Shown: positions 50,284-60,242, counted from the stretch's first letter. The stretch: DNA of 64,000 nucleotides from Runella zeae DSM 19591 (GCF_000423565.1 NZ_KE384046.1:42153-106152), one strand, 5' to 3'. Made by a program: numbers and translations. Notes: generated from the sequence alone by a model not told the origin.

Positions 50284-50362
50284 AAATTAAACAATAGTTA
50301 ATAACTAAGTGCTAAGGCACAACTCCGCACAACTAACTGTGTGCAAGAACTTTATATAGATT

Positions 50363-51667
50363 ATGTCAGAACAAAATCATTTGCAAACTTCACTTACCCC
50401 TACATTGCTATGGGGGCTTGGTGTTGGGTATGTTATCTCAGGAATGTATTTTGGGTGGAATGTAGGATTAGAAAAAGGCGGTACATTGGGTATGGCCGTA
50501 GCTACGGCGTTGGTAGTGATTATGTATGTATGTTTTACAATGGGCTATGCAGAGTTAGCTTGTGCTATTCCGAAGGCGGGTGGGGTTTCGGATTATGCTA
50601 CTCGCGCTTTAGGTAAGGATTTGGGTTTTATTGCGGGGATTGCTCAAGTGTGTGAGTTTGTATTAGCTCCTCCTGCTATTGCGGTGGGGATTGGGGCGCA
50701 CGTAAATCTTTTTTTTCCGAGTATTCCTGCTATTTATGTAGCGATAGGTGTGTATATATTGTTTACTTTGCTCAATATCATTGGGGTGAAGTTGGCTGCA
50801 ACTTTTGAGTTTTTTGTGACCTTTTTGGCCGTGGCTGGCCTGATACTTTTTGCTGGAATCACGATAGGTGAAATATCCTTCGAAAATTTGAGTCGTAATT
50901 CTCTACCCAATGGCTGGGCGGGAGTTTGGGGAGCTATTCCGTTTGCGATTTGGTTTTTCCTTGGGATTGAAGGTTTGGCTAATGCTGCCGAAGAAAGCCA
51001 AAATCCTCAAAAAGATTTGACTCGTGGGTTTGGCTCAGCGATGCTTACTTTAGTGATTTTGTGTATCATGACTTTTGTTGGGTCAGTAGGAGTAGGTGGC
51101 TGGGAAGCTGTCGTATTCAAGACTGACGGTACGGTCTCAGATTCACCTTTGCCTTTGGCCTTGGGTAAGCTAGTAGGAGAGTCGGCTACGCTTTATTCGT
51201 TGGTGATTGTATTTGGGCTTTTTGGACTTACCGCCTCCTTTCATGGGTTGCTGATGGCAGCTGGGCGTGCTACTTTTGAGATGGGGCGTATTGGCAATTT
51301 GCCGTCTTGGTTGGGTGCGGTAAATCCTAGTTTCAAAACCCCCGCAAATGCCCTCATCGCTAACATGGTCTTTGGAATATTGATTTTACTATCCAATACT
51401 GCTGCCGATATTATTGTACTATCTGTATTGGGAGCACTTACTTTATATTGTTTTGGTACAGTGAGTGTTTTGCGACTACGTCAAGTAGAGCCCGACCTCA
51501 AACGCCCTTTTTTAGTACCACTATACCCTTGGGTACCGCTTTGTGCCCTTGTTTTGGCGGTTTTGGCCTTGGTAGCTGTGGTAATTTCAAATGGGATGCT
51601 AGCGGTATATTATAGTGGAACTTTAGCAGTAGCTTTTGTACTTTACAAAGTTTTTGTTCGTAGATAA
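50363..51667 (+). CDS. APC-family permease, ethanolamine-permease type
   Basis: The 434-residue transporter has about twelve membrane segments. The opening WGLGVGYVISGMYFGWNVGL, followed by MGYAELACAIPKAGGVSDYA and FEFVLAPPAIAVGIGAHV-type helices, matches the ethanolamine transporter (Eat) branch of the APC superfamily. The central GIEGLANAAEES stretch is also typical. No ethanolamine ammonia-lyase genes lie in the window, so the true substrate could be another amine or amino acid. Confidence 0.85.
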   Translation: MSEQNHLQTSLTPTLLWGLGVGYVISGMYFGWNVGLEKGGTLGMAVATALVVIMYVCFTMGYAELACAIPKAGGVSDYATRALGKDLGFIAGIAQVCEFVLAPPAIAVGIGAHVNLFFPSIPAIYVAIGVYILFTLLNIIGVKLAATFEFFVTFLAVAGLILFAGITIGEISFENLSRNSLPNGWAGVWGAIPFAIWFFLGIEGLANAAEESQNPQKDLTRGFGSAMLTLVILCIMTFVGSVGVGGWEAVVFKTDGTVSDSPLPLALGKLVGESATLYSLVIVFGLFGLTASFHGLLMAAGRATFEMGRIGNLPSWLGAVNPSFKTPANALIANMVFGILILLSNTAADIIVLSVLGALTLYCFGTVSVLRLRQVEPDLKRPFLVPLYPWVPLCALVLAVLALVAVVISNGMLAVYYSGTLAVAFVLYKVFVRR

Positions 51668-51846
51668 AACTACTAAAAATCCCTTTTGTAAGACTATAAA
51701 CTATTTAGGATAGTTTCATAAAAGATTTTTTTTGCGTTTTAATCAGATTTTAATCTACATTAAAATAAAATTTTATTAATATTGCTATTGAATTCAATTA
51801 TCTCTCTAAAGAGTTGAATTTATAGAAATGGTGTGGATAACGTCGG

Positions 51847-51880
51847 AAAGCTGTTCGAACTCTCGGGCAGCTTTTTGTTT
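51847..51880 (+). terminator. terminator-like hairpin before xerD
   Basis: The stem AAAGCTG / CAGCTTT with a 14-base loop is followed by TTGTTTTT. It lies 180 bases after the permease stop and 67 before xerD. The rest of the 51668-51946 gap is AT-rich with no feature I can name. Confidence 0.6.
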
Positions 51881-51946
51881 TTACACTTTTATTCATTAAG
51901 TATACTAAAACTCCTCAAAACTCGTGTGTTTTAAGTGTGTCAAAAT

Positions 51947-52843
51947 ATGTGGGAAATCTACCTAAAACATTTCAAGGATTATCTATTATTGGAAAGAGGA
52001 CTAGCCGACAATTCGGTGGAGGCGTATGTAAGAGATGCTTCCAAATTAGCAGAATACTTAGAGCTACTTGGAGGAAAAGAGATACCTGAGGTCGTTGAGT
52101 TTGACATACTAGGTTTTTTGGGCTATCTCCATGCTTTGGGGCTAGCAGCTTACTCGCAAGCACGGATTTTGTCGGGTATCAAGGCTTTTTTTAAATATTT
52201 ATTATTAGAAAATATCATCTCGGTAGATCCTACTCAGCTCATCGAATCTCCTCATTTGTCGCGGCATTTGCCAGATGTACTTACTTATCCCGAAATCGTC
52301 AGTTTGTTAGAAGCCAATGACCTTTCTACGGCCGAAGGGGCGCGCAACCGCGCTATGCTCGAAGTACTTTATAGCTCAGGATTGAGGGTGTCAGAATTGG
52401 TCGATTTGCAGATTACAAACTGCTATTTCGATGCAGGTTTTATCAGAGTGATTGGCAAAGGAAGTAAAACGCGATTGGTTCCCATAGGCCAAGATGCCAT
52501 CAAGCATACGCTGCTGTACGTAGAGCATGTCAGAAGTAGAATAGAAGTTCATAAAGAACATGAGGATATTGTGTTTCTAAATCGGCGTGGCAAGCAGCTT
52601 ACGCGCGTGATGGTGTTTTTAATCATCAAAGATTTAGTAGAAAAAACGGGGCTTCAAAAAAACGTAAGTCCCCATACTTTTCGGCACTCTTTTGCTACCC
52701 ATTTAATAGAAGGAGGAGCCGATTTGAGAGCAGTGCAAGAGATGCTGGGACATGAGTCGATTACGACTACTGAAATATATACCCACCTCGACCGAGAGTA
52801 TTTGAGAGAGGTAGTGACCAAATATCACCCAAGGGCTACTTAG
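51947..52843 (+). CDS. xerD: Site-specific tyrosine recombinase XerD
   Basis: The 298-residue recombinase resolves chromosome dimers with XerC. The N-terminal SAM-like domain starts YLKHFKDYLLLERGLADNSV. The catalytic domain has RAMLEVLYSSGLRVSELVDL (first Arg), Lys in GKGSKTRLVPIG, HTFRHSFATHLIEGG (His-x-x-Arg), LGHESITTTEIYTHLD (His and nucleophile Tyr). A GTG at 51935 is in frame, but the ATG at 51947 gives the normal 298-residue length. No integrated element is visible around it. Confidence 0.93.
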   Translation: MWEIYLKHFKDYLLLERGLADNSVEAYVRDASKLAEYLELLGGKEIPEVVEFDILGFLGYLHALGLAAYSQARILSGIKAFFKYLLLENIISVDPTQLIESPHLSRHLPDVLTYPEIVSLLEANDLSTAEGARNRAMLEVLYSSGLRVSELVDLQITNCYFDAGFIRVIGKGSKTRLVPIGQDAIKHTLLYVEHVRSRIEVHKEHEDIVFLNRRGKQLTRVMVFLIIKDLVEKTGLQKNVSPHTFRHSFATHLIEGGADLRAVQEMLGHESITTTEIYTHLDREYLREVVTKYHPRAT

Positions 52844-52886
52844 TATTTAAGAAATGCAGCGTCATGGGTGTTTTTGAAGCTACCCC

Positions 52887-52921
52887 AAAAAAAAGTCGCG
52901 GAGGGGAAGTGCCCTCCGCGA
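52887..52921 (-). terminator. terminator of the minus-strand gene at 53032
   Basis: A perfect 10-bp GC-rich stem (TCGCGGAGGG / CCCTCCGCGA, 6-base loop) lies at 52896-52921; on the minus strand it is followed by eight T residues (52894-52887). Confidence 0.85.
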
Positions 52922-53031
52922 ACTCTGCTTTACTTTACCCCTTATTCAAATCACACTAGAAGTACTGTGATTCAAGATTTTTAAGTGCTAAGGTCAGTTA
53001 ATGGCTGGCTTAGCTACTTATGAATGTTATA

Positions 53032-53571
53032 TTAGACAGCTTCAGTGGTTGATTTTTCTCCTATAAAATAATGTTCATTGTTTTTGAACAATAAATTGAA
53101 AGAAGTCAAAGAACCATACACCTTCGTGATGTATTGCTGTATATTAATTTTTTCTTCGTCGTTGAGATTACTTGCATTGATACGCTGCTCCAAAACCCGT
53201 AAGCGGTCGCGTGTCATAACTATTTTGTGAAAAAACGTATCGATTGGTATCTCTTTGGCCGCCAAATCGTAACGTCCAGGTTTCAGAATTAGCTTTCCGC
53301 CTTTCCATTTATCGCCCAAAGGAACTACCTCCGTGACATCCAACCATTTTTGAAGGACTTTGGTGAGGGTATGTTCTACGTCGAATAAACTTACTAGGTC
53401 ATTGTCTAATTCTACGGCTTCAATGACATCAAAATCAGTATCGAATTTGATAATTTTGGTGCCGTGTTCGATGAAAGTGACAGTGTAACCGGTAGATTTT
53501 AGATTGATAACCACCCCGTCACCAAAAGTGGCATGTCTAACTCTTGAACCGATTCCTAGAATACTATTCAT
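53032..53571 (-). CDS. Conserved Bacteroidota protein with a Tudor-like/UvrD-tail domain
   Basis: The 179-residue protein begins LGIGSRVRHATFGDGVVINL, the 'GxxVxHxxFGxGxV' strand pattern of the small beta-barrel found at the C-terminus of UvrD/PcrA helicases and in related Tudor-like domains that contact RNA polymerase or nucleic acid. The rest is helical (MTRDRLRVLEQRINA, INIQQYITKVYGSLTSF). No catalytic residues are evident. Probably a stand-alone regulator or adaptor. Monocistronic with its own terminator. Confidence 0.75.
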   Translation of the reverse strand: MNSILGIGSRVRHATFGDGVVINLKSTGYTVTFIEHGTKIIKFDTDFDVIEAVELDNDLVSLFDVEHTLTKVLQKWLDVTEVVPLGDKWKGGKLILKPGRYDLAAKEIPIDTFFHKIVMTRDRLRVLEQRINASNLNDEEKINIQQYITKVYGSLTSFNLLFKNNEHYFIGEKSTTEAV

Positions 53572-53738
53572 ACTTTTTGCAATTATTTAATGGATTATGT
53601 TTGACATTGAGCAAGAGGTGTGCCAAACTTATTTTTTTCTAAATTTTTTTTTCATATTTTTTTTAAATATACTGGTTTTCAGGTATTTCTTTTTTGGATA
53701 TTTTGTTTAAGGAACTAGCTTTTTACTCCTAATAAAAC

Positions 53739-54905
53739 ATGAAAATAAAAAACTTTTTTTCACATTTTGACCTTCCAGAAGGCGTACATTTCATTAACTG
53801 CGCAACACGAGGCCCATTTTCAAAGGCCGTGGTAGAAGCAGGTATAACTTCAATTGAGCAGTTTACACCGTTTATTCATACAATCAAGCCAGAAGATTTT
53901 TTTGAGGGGGCTTGGCGGGTACGCGAGTTGTTTGGAACATTGGTAAAGGCTGATAAAGAACGCATAGCGATTGTACCGTCGGTGTCTTATGCCATGGCCA
54001 TAGTAGCACGTAATCTCCACCGGAAGCCTGGCCTTAAAGTAGGACAGCATGTGTTGTTGATGGAGGACGAATTTCCGAGCGATGTGTACGCATGGGAGCG
54101 TGTGTGTCAAGAGTTATCGCTAGAGACGAAGACCGTACCAATGCCTCAGGGGGATGTCATTGGTGAAGAGTGGAATGCTCGTTTTCTGGAAGCTATCAAT
54201 GAAAACACCGCCTTGGTAGTGGTACCTCATGTGCATTGGCAGTATGGGATTCGATTTGATTTGGAGAAAATTTCACAACGAGCCAAAGAAAAGGGTGCAT
54301 TGTTGGTGGTAGATGGTACTCAATCCGTAGGTGCATTGGATTTTGATGTAGAGAGGATTCAACCCGACATGCTGGTAAGTGCGGCTTACAAATGGCTCAT
54401 GGGTCCTTATGGAATGGGACTGGCCTACTTTGGGACATTTTTTGATGATGGTATACCGCTTGAAGAAAGTTGGATGGCACGGCAAGATAGTCACCTTTTT
54501 TATAAACTGACGGAATATCAACCAGGTTATCGTTCCAAAGCGTATCGGTATAATGTGGGAGAGCATTCTCATTTTATTCAGATGCCTATGCTCGAAGTAG
54601 CACTTAAGGAGAAATTAGAATGGGGTTGTGAAACCATACAAGCCCATTGTAAAGACTTGTGGGAAAATCCCATTAGGCAACTTTCTGAAAAAGGCGTTAG
54701 GTTTGAGCCAGATACTCTAAGAGCGCATCACTTGGTAGGAGTAAGATTACCTCATACGACAGATACCCTTCAGATACAACGTGCTTTGCAGCAACGAAAA
54801 GTAATCGTGGCAGCACGGGGACAGGGGATTAGAGTGTCTCCACACTTATATAATACGCCCGAAGATATGCAGGCCTTGGTCGATACCTTGCTTGAGATAT
54901 TGTGA
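53739..54905 (+). CDS. Class V aminotransferase family protein
   Basis: The 388-residue PLP enzyme has FINCATRGPFSKAVVEAG at the start, VVPHVHWQYGIRFD, LLVVDGTQSVGALDFD (Asp and Gln contacting PLP) and the Lys Schiff base in MLVSAAYKWLMGPYGMGLAYF. The C-terminal domain ends IRVSPHLYNTPEDM. This is the NifS/kynureninase-like fold; the missing active-site Cys loop argues against a cysteine desulfurase role. Substrate unknown. Confidence 0.88.
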   Translation: MKIKNFFSHFDLPEGVHFINCATRGPFSKAVVEAGITSIEQFTPFIHTIKPEDFFEGAWRVRELFGTLVKADKERIAIVPSVSYAMAIVARNLHRKPGLKVGQHVLLMEDEFPSDVYAWERVCQELSLETKTVPMPQGDVIGEEWNARFLEAINENTALVVVPHVHWQYGIRFDLEKISQRAKEKGALLVVDGTQSVGALDFDVERIQPDMLVSAAYKWLMGPYGMGLAYFGTFFDDGIPLEESWMARQDSHLFYKLTEYQPGYRSKAYRYNVGEHSHFIQMPMLEVALKEKLEWGCETIQAHCKDLWENPIRQLSEKGVRFEPDTLRAHHLVGVRLPHTTDTLQIQRALQQRKVIVAARGQGIRVSPHLYNTPEDMQALVDTLLEIL

Positions 54906-54961
54906 TAATCGTAGAGTTTACACCTCTGGGTATTTATATACTGAAATGGGGTTATATGCAA

Positions 54962-55125
54962 GGGTCAGACGTAAGGGGGGCAGACATAAGGGGCAGACGC
55001 AAGGCCTGCCCCTACGGGATGTTGTTTTTGTAGGGGTAGGTCTTGCACCTACCCAATACTATCCAATATGCAAAATGGGGTCAGACGTAAGGGGCAGACG
55101 CAAGGCCTGCCCCTACGGGGGGCAA
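54962..55125. repeat. GC-rich palindromic repeats, two long copies plus a variant
   Basis: GGGTCAGACGTAAGGGG occurs at 54962 and again at 55079; each is followed (directly or after a short extra block) by GGGGCAGACGCAAGGCCTGC and CCCTACGG, at 54990-55017 and 55091-55118. Each long unit folds as a hairpin (GGGGCAG... / CTGCCCC). Between them lies a related inverted unit, GTAGGGGTAGGTCTTGC/ACCTACCC. There is no ORF, so this is a REP-like cluster. Confidence 0.75.
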
Positions 55126-55131
55126 TAAATA

Positions 55132-58100
55132 TTATTTTATTCCCAATCCGTCATAGACTACTTGTAGAATAGAGGTGCGAAGGTTGAGGGTAGAAATACC
55201 GTTGTTGTCGCGGGTAGGATAAACCCGATTTGAAAGAAACACATAATTGAGGTTGTAAGCGGGGTCGTTCCAAATCATAATTCCCGTAAAACCAGTATGA
55301 CCATAGCTCAACGGACTCGCACTGCGTGGGGCATTTCCGCAATATTGGCGACAAGGTTTATCAAATCCAATGCCACGGCGCGACTCAGGAAACTGATAAC
55401 TCGTAAATTCATTCATGGTTTTTTCGGCTACAAATTGTTCGCCACCATATTGGCCTTTTTGAAGAAACAACTGGGTTACTTTCATGAGGTCGTTGGCATT
55501 GCCAAACAAACCCGCGTGGCCGCTAAGACCATTGAGCATTCCAGCTGCTTCGTCGTGTACGCGGCCATGAACGAGGGTACGACGGAAAAAAGTGTCACGT
55601 TCGGTAGGTAAAATTGTAGTCAATGAATGCGAACGAAGCGGATTGAATGTGAGAGAGTTAGCTCCGATTTTGCGATAAACGTGGCTTTTGAGAAATGTTT
55701 CAAAGTTTTCGCCCGTCAGATTCTCAACTACTAGGGGGTATAAGATAAACGACAAATCCGAATAAACGTACTCTTTTTTGGGGTTGAGCGGAGAGTCTTT
55801 GATGGACTCGTACATTTTTTTGGAGTATTTTTTATGTAACCAAAGGCTGTCGGTTATTTGTATTGTATAAGCTCCCTTTGACTCCTTGCCCCAACGAAAA
55901 GTACGTTTTTTCCAAGAGCCATCAGGTTTGAGACAATCGCGCCAAAAAGGAATGAATGCCCGCAAGCCAGCTTGATGAGTGAGTACTTGCCGCCATACCA
56001 AGTCTGCTTTGTTAGATTTTTTGAAGTCAGGTAAGTAATCCTTCATGGTAGCGTCGAGATTAAACTTGCCTTCGCCGTGGAGTCTTCCTAAGGCCAAAGT
56101 AGAACCAGCGATTTTGGTGACCGAAGCTAAATCATACAAATCAGTAAGTTGGGTAGGGCGGGGAGCGACTGATACACCCGGGATGGGCATCGGATATACG
56201 TGGGTGCCGTAGGCTTTTCGATAAAATACTTTCCCGTCTTTGGCGAGTTGTACTACGATACTAGGCGTCGCTTTTTGAGCAATGGCATTGTAGGCCAAAG
56301 AATCTATTTTAAAAGAAAGCCATTGGCTATTAAGGCCTACCTCTTCGGGAATGGTGTATTTGAGGCGACCGATGGCGGGAGTTTCAATCCCTGAATCATA
56401 TTTAAATTGTGCGTTGACACTCACGGGCAATTTGCCCTTGGCCCCAATCGCCCCAAACAATAGTTGTGCCGATAGGTCTTCAGTAAAAGGGGTAAGCTGA
56501 TATGCCATCACAAGGCCCTTGGCATTGGCGATGCCGTCTAGTTTGTTGAGCGAATAGGCATTCCCAAAAACAGTGATAACCGCATTCTGATTATTTGCTA
56601 ATTCCTTAACCCAAGCGGCCGTATTAGGCGAAACACCGTAATTAGCTCCTGGACGGATATTGTTGAGGTGAGCACCTACCAACACAATATCGTAGCTTTT
56701 GAGGGCGGTACGGATGCGGTCTTGAATACTATCGGGGGTAAGGGGATGAACCACATAATGCTCCACGTTTGTATAGAGCGAAAGTGTTTTTTGAAAAGTA
56801 GTAATATCCCCCGTACTGAGGGTTTCATTGCGCGTGCCAAGCGCCACTACCCCGTCTTTGGTAGTAGTAGTAATCGCGGGTGCGTCGGTTAAAGAAATAG
56901 AGGCAATCGTGATTTTGTCTAAGTTTTGGATGGGTATAATGTTGTTGTCGTTTTTGAGAACGGTAAGCGCGTTTTCGGTGAGACGGCGATTGATAAGCTC
57001 GGCTTGCTTATCGTTGAGGTCGGTGGTTAAGTTTCGAGTGTCAACAGGCTGATAATGGTCCAGTCCTACCCATGCTTTAGCGGCGAGTACTTTTTTGACG
57101 CGGGCGTCTATTTCGGCTTGGCTTATGCGGCCTTCAGCAACTGATTTTTTGATTTGGGCAATAGCCGCAGGGACGTTGGGACTAAACTCTAAAATATCCA
57201 TCCCGGCTTCTAAGCCTTTGGCATCGCCAAGGCCATTTGGGAAATATTTGGTAAGACCTTTCATGTTCATGGCATCCGAATAAATAATCCCGTTGAAATG
57301 TAATTGGTCTTTCAAAACGCCTGTTACAATAGGTTTGGATAGCGTAGAAGGGACATTTTTGGCGGTATCAAGTGAAGGAATAGCCAAGTGCGCCATCATG
57401 ATACCATCGGCTCCCTTTTCGATGAGCTTACGGAAAGGATACAACTCCACCGAGTCCAAACGAGCACGATTGTGGGGTATGACCGGCAAGTCATAATGGG
57501 AATCTACACCTGTATCGCCATGTCCTGGAAAATGTTTTATGGAACTTAAGATGCCGCCATCTTGCATTCCTTTCATGTACGCATACGATTTTTCAAACAC
57601 TTTTTGGGGATTTTCGCCAAACGAACGAAAATTGATGACGGGATTGTTGGCGTTGTTGTTAACATCGACCGAAGGGGCAAAGTTGATATGAACGCCTAGG
57701 CGTTTTTTGTGAGCAGCGATAGAGCGGCCCATTTGATAAATCAGCTCGTCGTTGCCTTGAATAGCTCCCAAAGTCATCTGATAAGGAAAGCGCACTGTGC
57801 TATCAAGCCTCATAGCCAAGCCCCATTCCGAATCCATGGCTACCAAAAGCGGTACTTTCGAAATAGATTGATAATAATTGGTGAGCTGGGCTTGCTGCAC
57901 CGGGCCACCTTGAAAGAAAATCACCCCGCCTACTTTGTAGTCTTTGATGTACTGAGCCACCACGCGAGGGTTGGTGAAAGTAGTATCAATAATCACTCGT
58001 TTGGGATTGGTAGGATAGCCATGAGCGGCCACCATGATGAGCTGGGCGATACGTTCGTCGGGTGTGAGGCTATTGAAGACCGAATCTACCCAACGCTGAT

Positions 58101-58194
58101 TGGAATTTTGTAGAAAAGGCGGAGTAACTTGTTGGGCAAAAGTTTGGGATAAGGAGACAATTATTAAGAGGAGACTCCCGAAAAATCTGTTCAT
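55132..58194 (-). CDS. Fusion of GH3 beta-N-acetylglucosaminidase and beta-lactamase-like serine hydrolase
   Basis: The 1020-residue exported protein starts with a signal peptide (FGSLLLIIVSLSQTFAQ). The GH3 domain (about 30-400) shows the NagZ signature KHFPGHGDTGVDSHYDLPVI with the His/Asp dyad and the nucleophile Asp in GIIYSDAMNMKGL. A GH3 C-terminal domain follows. Residues about 620-1000 form a class C beta-lactamase/esterase domain: Ser in LASVTKIAGS, YSDLSFILYPL and GHTGFTGIMIWND. The fusion would act on peptidoglycan fragments in the periplasm, removing GlcNAc and cleaving an amide or ester. The start at 58194 (MNRFF) follows from the signal peptide. Confidence 0.92.
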   Translation of the reverse strand: MNRFFGSLLLIIVSLSQTFAQQVTPPFLQNSNQRWVDSVFNSLTPDERIAQLIMVAAHGYPTNPKRVIIDTTFTNPRVVAQYIKDYKVGGVIFFQGGPVQQAQLTNYYQSISKVPLLVAMDSEWGLAMRLDSTVRFPYQMTLGAIQGNDELIYQMGRSIAAHKKRLGVHINFAPSVDVNNNANNPVINFRSFGENPQKVFEKSYAYMKGMQDGGILSSIKHFPGHGDTGVDSHYDLPVIPHNRARLDSVELYPFRKLIEKGADGIMMAHLAIPSLDTAKNVPSTLSKPIVTGVLKDQLHFNGIIYSDAMNMKGLTKYFPNGLGDAKGLEAGMDILEFSPNVPAAIAQIKKSVAEGRISQAEIDARVKKVLAAKAWVGLDHYQPVDTRNLTTDLNDKQAELINRRLTENALTVLKNDNNIIPIQNLDKITIASISLTDAPAITTTTKDGVVALGTRNETLSTGDITTFQKTLSLYTNVEHYVVHPLTPDSIQDRIRTALKSYDIVLVGAHLNNIRPGANYGVSPNTAAWVKELANNQNAVITVFGNAYSLNKLDGIANAKGLVMAYQLTPFTEDLSAQLLFGAIGAKGKLPVSVNAQFKYDSGIETPAIGRLKYTIPEEVGLNSQWLSFKIDSLAYNAIAQKATPSIVVQLAKDGKVFYRKAYGTHVYPMPIPGVSVAPRPTQLTDLYDLASVTKIAGSTLALGRLHGEGKFNLDATMKDYLPDFKKSNKADLVWRQVLTHQAGLRAFIPFWRDCLKPDGSWKKRTFRWGKESKGAYTIQITDSLWLHKKYSKKMYESIKDSPLNPKKEYVYSDLSFILYPLVVENLTGENFETFLKSHVYRKIGANSLTFNPLRSHSLTTILPTERDTFFRRTLVHGRVHDEAAGMLNGLSGHAGLFGNANDLMKVTQLFLQKGQYGGEQFVAEKTMNEFTSYQFPESRRGIGFDKPCRQYCGNAPRSASPLSYGHTGFTGIMIWNDPAYNLNYVFLSNRVYPTRDNNGISTLNLRTSILQVVYDGLGIK

Positions 58195-58258
58195 GTTGAT
58201 GATGTATTGCAAAAAGGAATTTGAAATTTGATGCGTAAGCGACGGTTGATACTGTGTG

Positions 58259-58266
58259 CAAATATA
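58259..58266 (-). promoter_or_regulatory. -7 promoter element of the GH3-fusion gene
   Basis: On the minus strand this reads TATATTTG. Transcription would start near 58252, about 58 bases before the ATG at 58194. Confidence 0.5.
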
Positions 58267-58358
58267 TGGATTATTAAAACTTCATGAGGGTTTTGAACGC
58301 TTATAAAGTTGGGCTTATAAATAAATCGAAGGCAAGGATTTAGGTAGATTTCATAAAT

Positions 58359-60242
58359 ATGAACCCCGAAAAAAACAGCCTCGATAGGTATGTATTAACA
58401 AGGGGACTTTTATCTTTACGGAATACAAATGAGCCAAGTACAATGGGCCTAAAGCGGAGATATTATAAATACGTTAATTATAAAAATCGTCTAATCAATC
58501 GTTTACATGATTTTTTTGAGGACTTATCCTTTTATGTAGGAGGGTTTGTTTTTTTTGTGATTGTGTATGACTTGGGTTTTCCTCATACGGTCAGTTACTT
58601 TTATTTTTCTGCTATTTACTTACTGTTTTTGGTAAGTTTTACCGTTGCTTTTGCTTTTCGTTCGTTGCTTTTTCCTTCCCCTAGTCAGCGGCAAAACACC
58701 ATCCGATGGGTGATAGTGGTGGGGTTAATGTTTTTTTGTTCGTACAAATACAGTAAGCTCAAATACCAGCCCGATTTTCATTCACTGAGTTATTATGGAA
58801 GTTTGGCCATTTGCGGATTATTGTTGCTGTTTGATGTTTCGCGCAAAATCCTCTTGCTGTACTCAAAGCGCTTCAATCCTGCTTTAAGTTTTGTGTTAAG
58901 TTTTGCTTTATTGGCATTGGTAGGCGCGGGACTTTTGATGTTGCCTCGGGCTACCGTCCATGGCATAAGCTTTGTGGATGCTTTGTTTATGTCGGTGAGT
59001 GCGGTATGTGTGACGGGCCTTGCCACGGTCGATATGGCCGTGGAGTTTACGCGTTTGGGCAAACTTGTTTTATTGGTATTGATGCAGTTGGGAGGGTTAG
59101 GAATGCTTTCGTTTACGAGTTTCTTCGGCTATCTGTATCAGGGTAGTTTTTCGATAGAAAATCAACTGTTTCTCAAAGATTTTGCAACTTCCGAGCGGAT
59201 AGGCGATGTCTTCAAAACCTTGTCCCAAATTATCATGATTACTTTTGGGTTGGAACTGATAGGAGCGGTTTTGATTTATTTAACCCTCAACGACAGCCTT
59301 TTTCAGACATCGGGTCAGCAGATGAGGTTTGCGATTTTTCATAGTGTATCATCCTTTTGTAATGCCGGTTTTTCGATTACTCCCAATGGGCTGTTCAACC
59401 ATGAAATCAATCAAAATTATGGCTTTCAATGGATAGTGGCGTTGTTGATCATTCTGGGAGGTATTGGTTTTTTTATCATTACTGATTTTTATGCGTATCT
59501 CAGGCATTATACAAAGCAGCTTTATTTTTGGGTTAGGTTCCAGCTACCTATTCAGCATCTGCCTCGTATTGTAAGTATCAATTCGTTGATGGTATTGCTG
59601 ACTACAGGCTGTTTACTTTTGGTGGGTATGGTGGCGATTTTGATGATTGAACAAAAAGGTATCTTAGCACACCATCCCACTTGGTGGGGCAAAATATCCA
59701 CTTCTTTTTTTGCTTCTGTTACGCCTCGTACGGCGGGATTTAATACCTTCGATATGGGTTTGCTACAGCCTGCTACTGTGCTGATTTTCTTGTTGTTGAT
59801 GTGGATTGGCGCTTCACCAGGGTCAACGGGTGGTGGAATCAAAACCACGACTTTTGCGGTAGCAATGCTCAATATCGTAAGTTTGGCAAAGGGGAAAGAC
59901 CGGGTAGAGTTTGCTGGTCGCCGGATTCCTTCCGAATCAGTGCGAAGGGCTTTTACGGTCATTACTTTATCACTGCTTATGATTGGACCCGCTATCTTAA
60001 TTATTACGATTTTAGAACCTAATCAATCTCTTATTGGAATAGCGTTCGAATGTTTTTCGGCATTTTGTACGGTGGGTTTAAGCCTAAACCTGACCCCCAC
60101 TTTTACAGATGGGACCAAGGTGGTTTTGATTGTTCTTATGTTTATTGGAAGGGTAGGGACGTTCACATTGTTGGTCGCATTTGTAAAGCGCGTAAAAACA
60201 ATGAATTATCAATACCCCAACGAAAATATTTTTATCAATTAG
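58359..60242 (+). CDS. trkH: TrkH/KtrB-family potassium transporter
   Basis: The 627-residue membrane protein has the four pore-loop repeats of the Trk/Ktr/HKT family, including SVSAVCVTGLATVDMAVEF, SSFCNAGFSITPNGLF, SVTPRTAGFNTFDMG and FSAFCTVGLSLNLTP. The N-terminal 130 residues add extra membrane segments (FYVGGFVFFVIVYDLGF). Together with the TrkA-type protein 126 bases downstream it forms a complete potassium uptake system. The start could be the ATG at 58443 (MGLKRRYY) instead. Confidence 0.93.
   Translation: MNPEKNSLDRYVLTRGLLSLRNTNEPSTMGLKRRYYKYVNYKNRLINRLHDFFEDLSFYVGGFVFFVIVYDLGFPHTVSYFYFSAIYLLFLVSFTVAFAFRSLLFPSPSQRQNTIRWVIVVGLMFFCSYKYSKLKYQPDFHSLSYYGSLAICGLLLLFDVSRKILLLYSKRFNPALSFVLSFALLALVGAGLLMLPRATVHGISFVDALFMSVSAVCVTGLATVDMAVEFTRLGKLVLLVLMQLGGLGMLSFTSFFGYLYQGSFSIENQLFLKDFATSERIGDVFKTLSQIIMITFGLELIGAVLIYLTLNDSLFQTSGQQMRFAIFHSVSSFCNAGFSITPNGLFNHEINQNYGFQWIVALLIILGGIGFFIITDFYAYLRHYTKQLYFWVRFQLPIQHLPRIVSINSLMVLLTTGCLLLVGMVAILMIEQKGILAHHPTWWGKISTSFFASVTPRTAGFNTFDMGLLQPATVLIFLLLMWIGASPGSTGGGIKTTTFAVAMLNIVSLAKGKDRVEFAGRRIPSESVRRAFTVITLSLLMIGPAILIITILEPNQSLIGIAFECFSAFCTVGLSLNLTPTFTDGTKVVLIVLMFIGRVGTFTLLVAFVKRVKTMNYQYPNENIFIN

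Noticed and set aside
51840..51880. tRNA-like GTTCGAACTC loop
   Set aside because: The surrounding bases do not fold into acceptor, D and anticodon arms; it is the loop of a terminator-like hairpin.
54962..55125. Possible CRISPR array
   Set aside because: The repeats are palindromic, only two long copies exist, the intervening sequence is itself a related repeat, and there are no cas genes.
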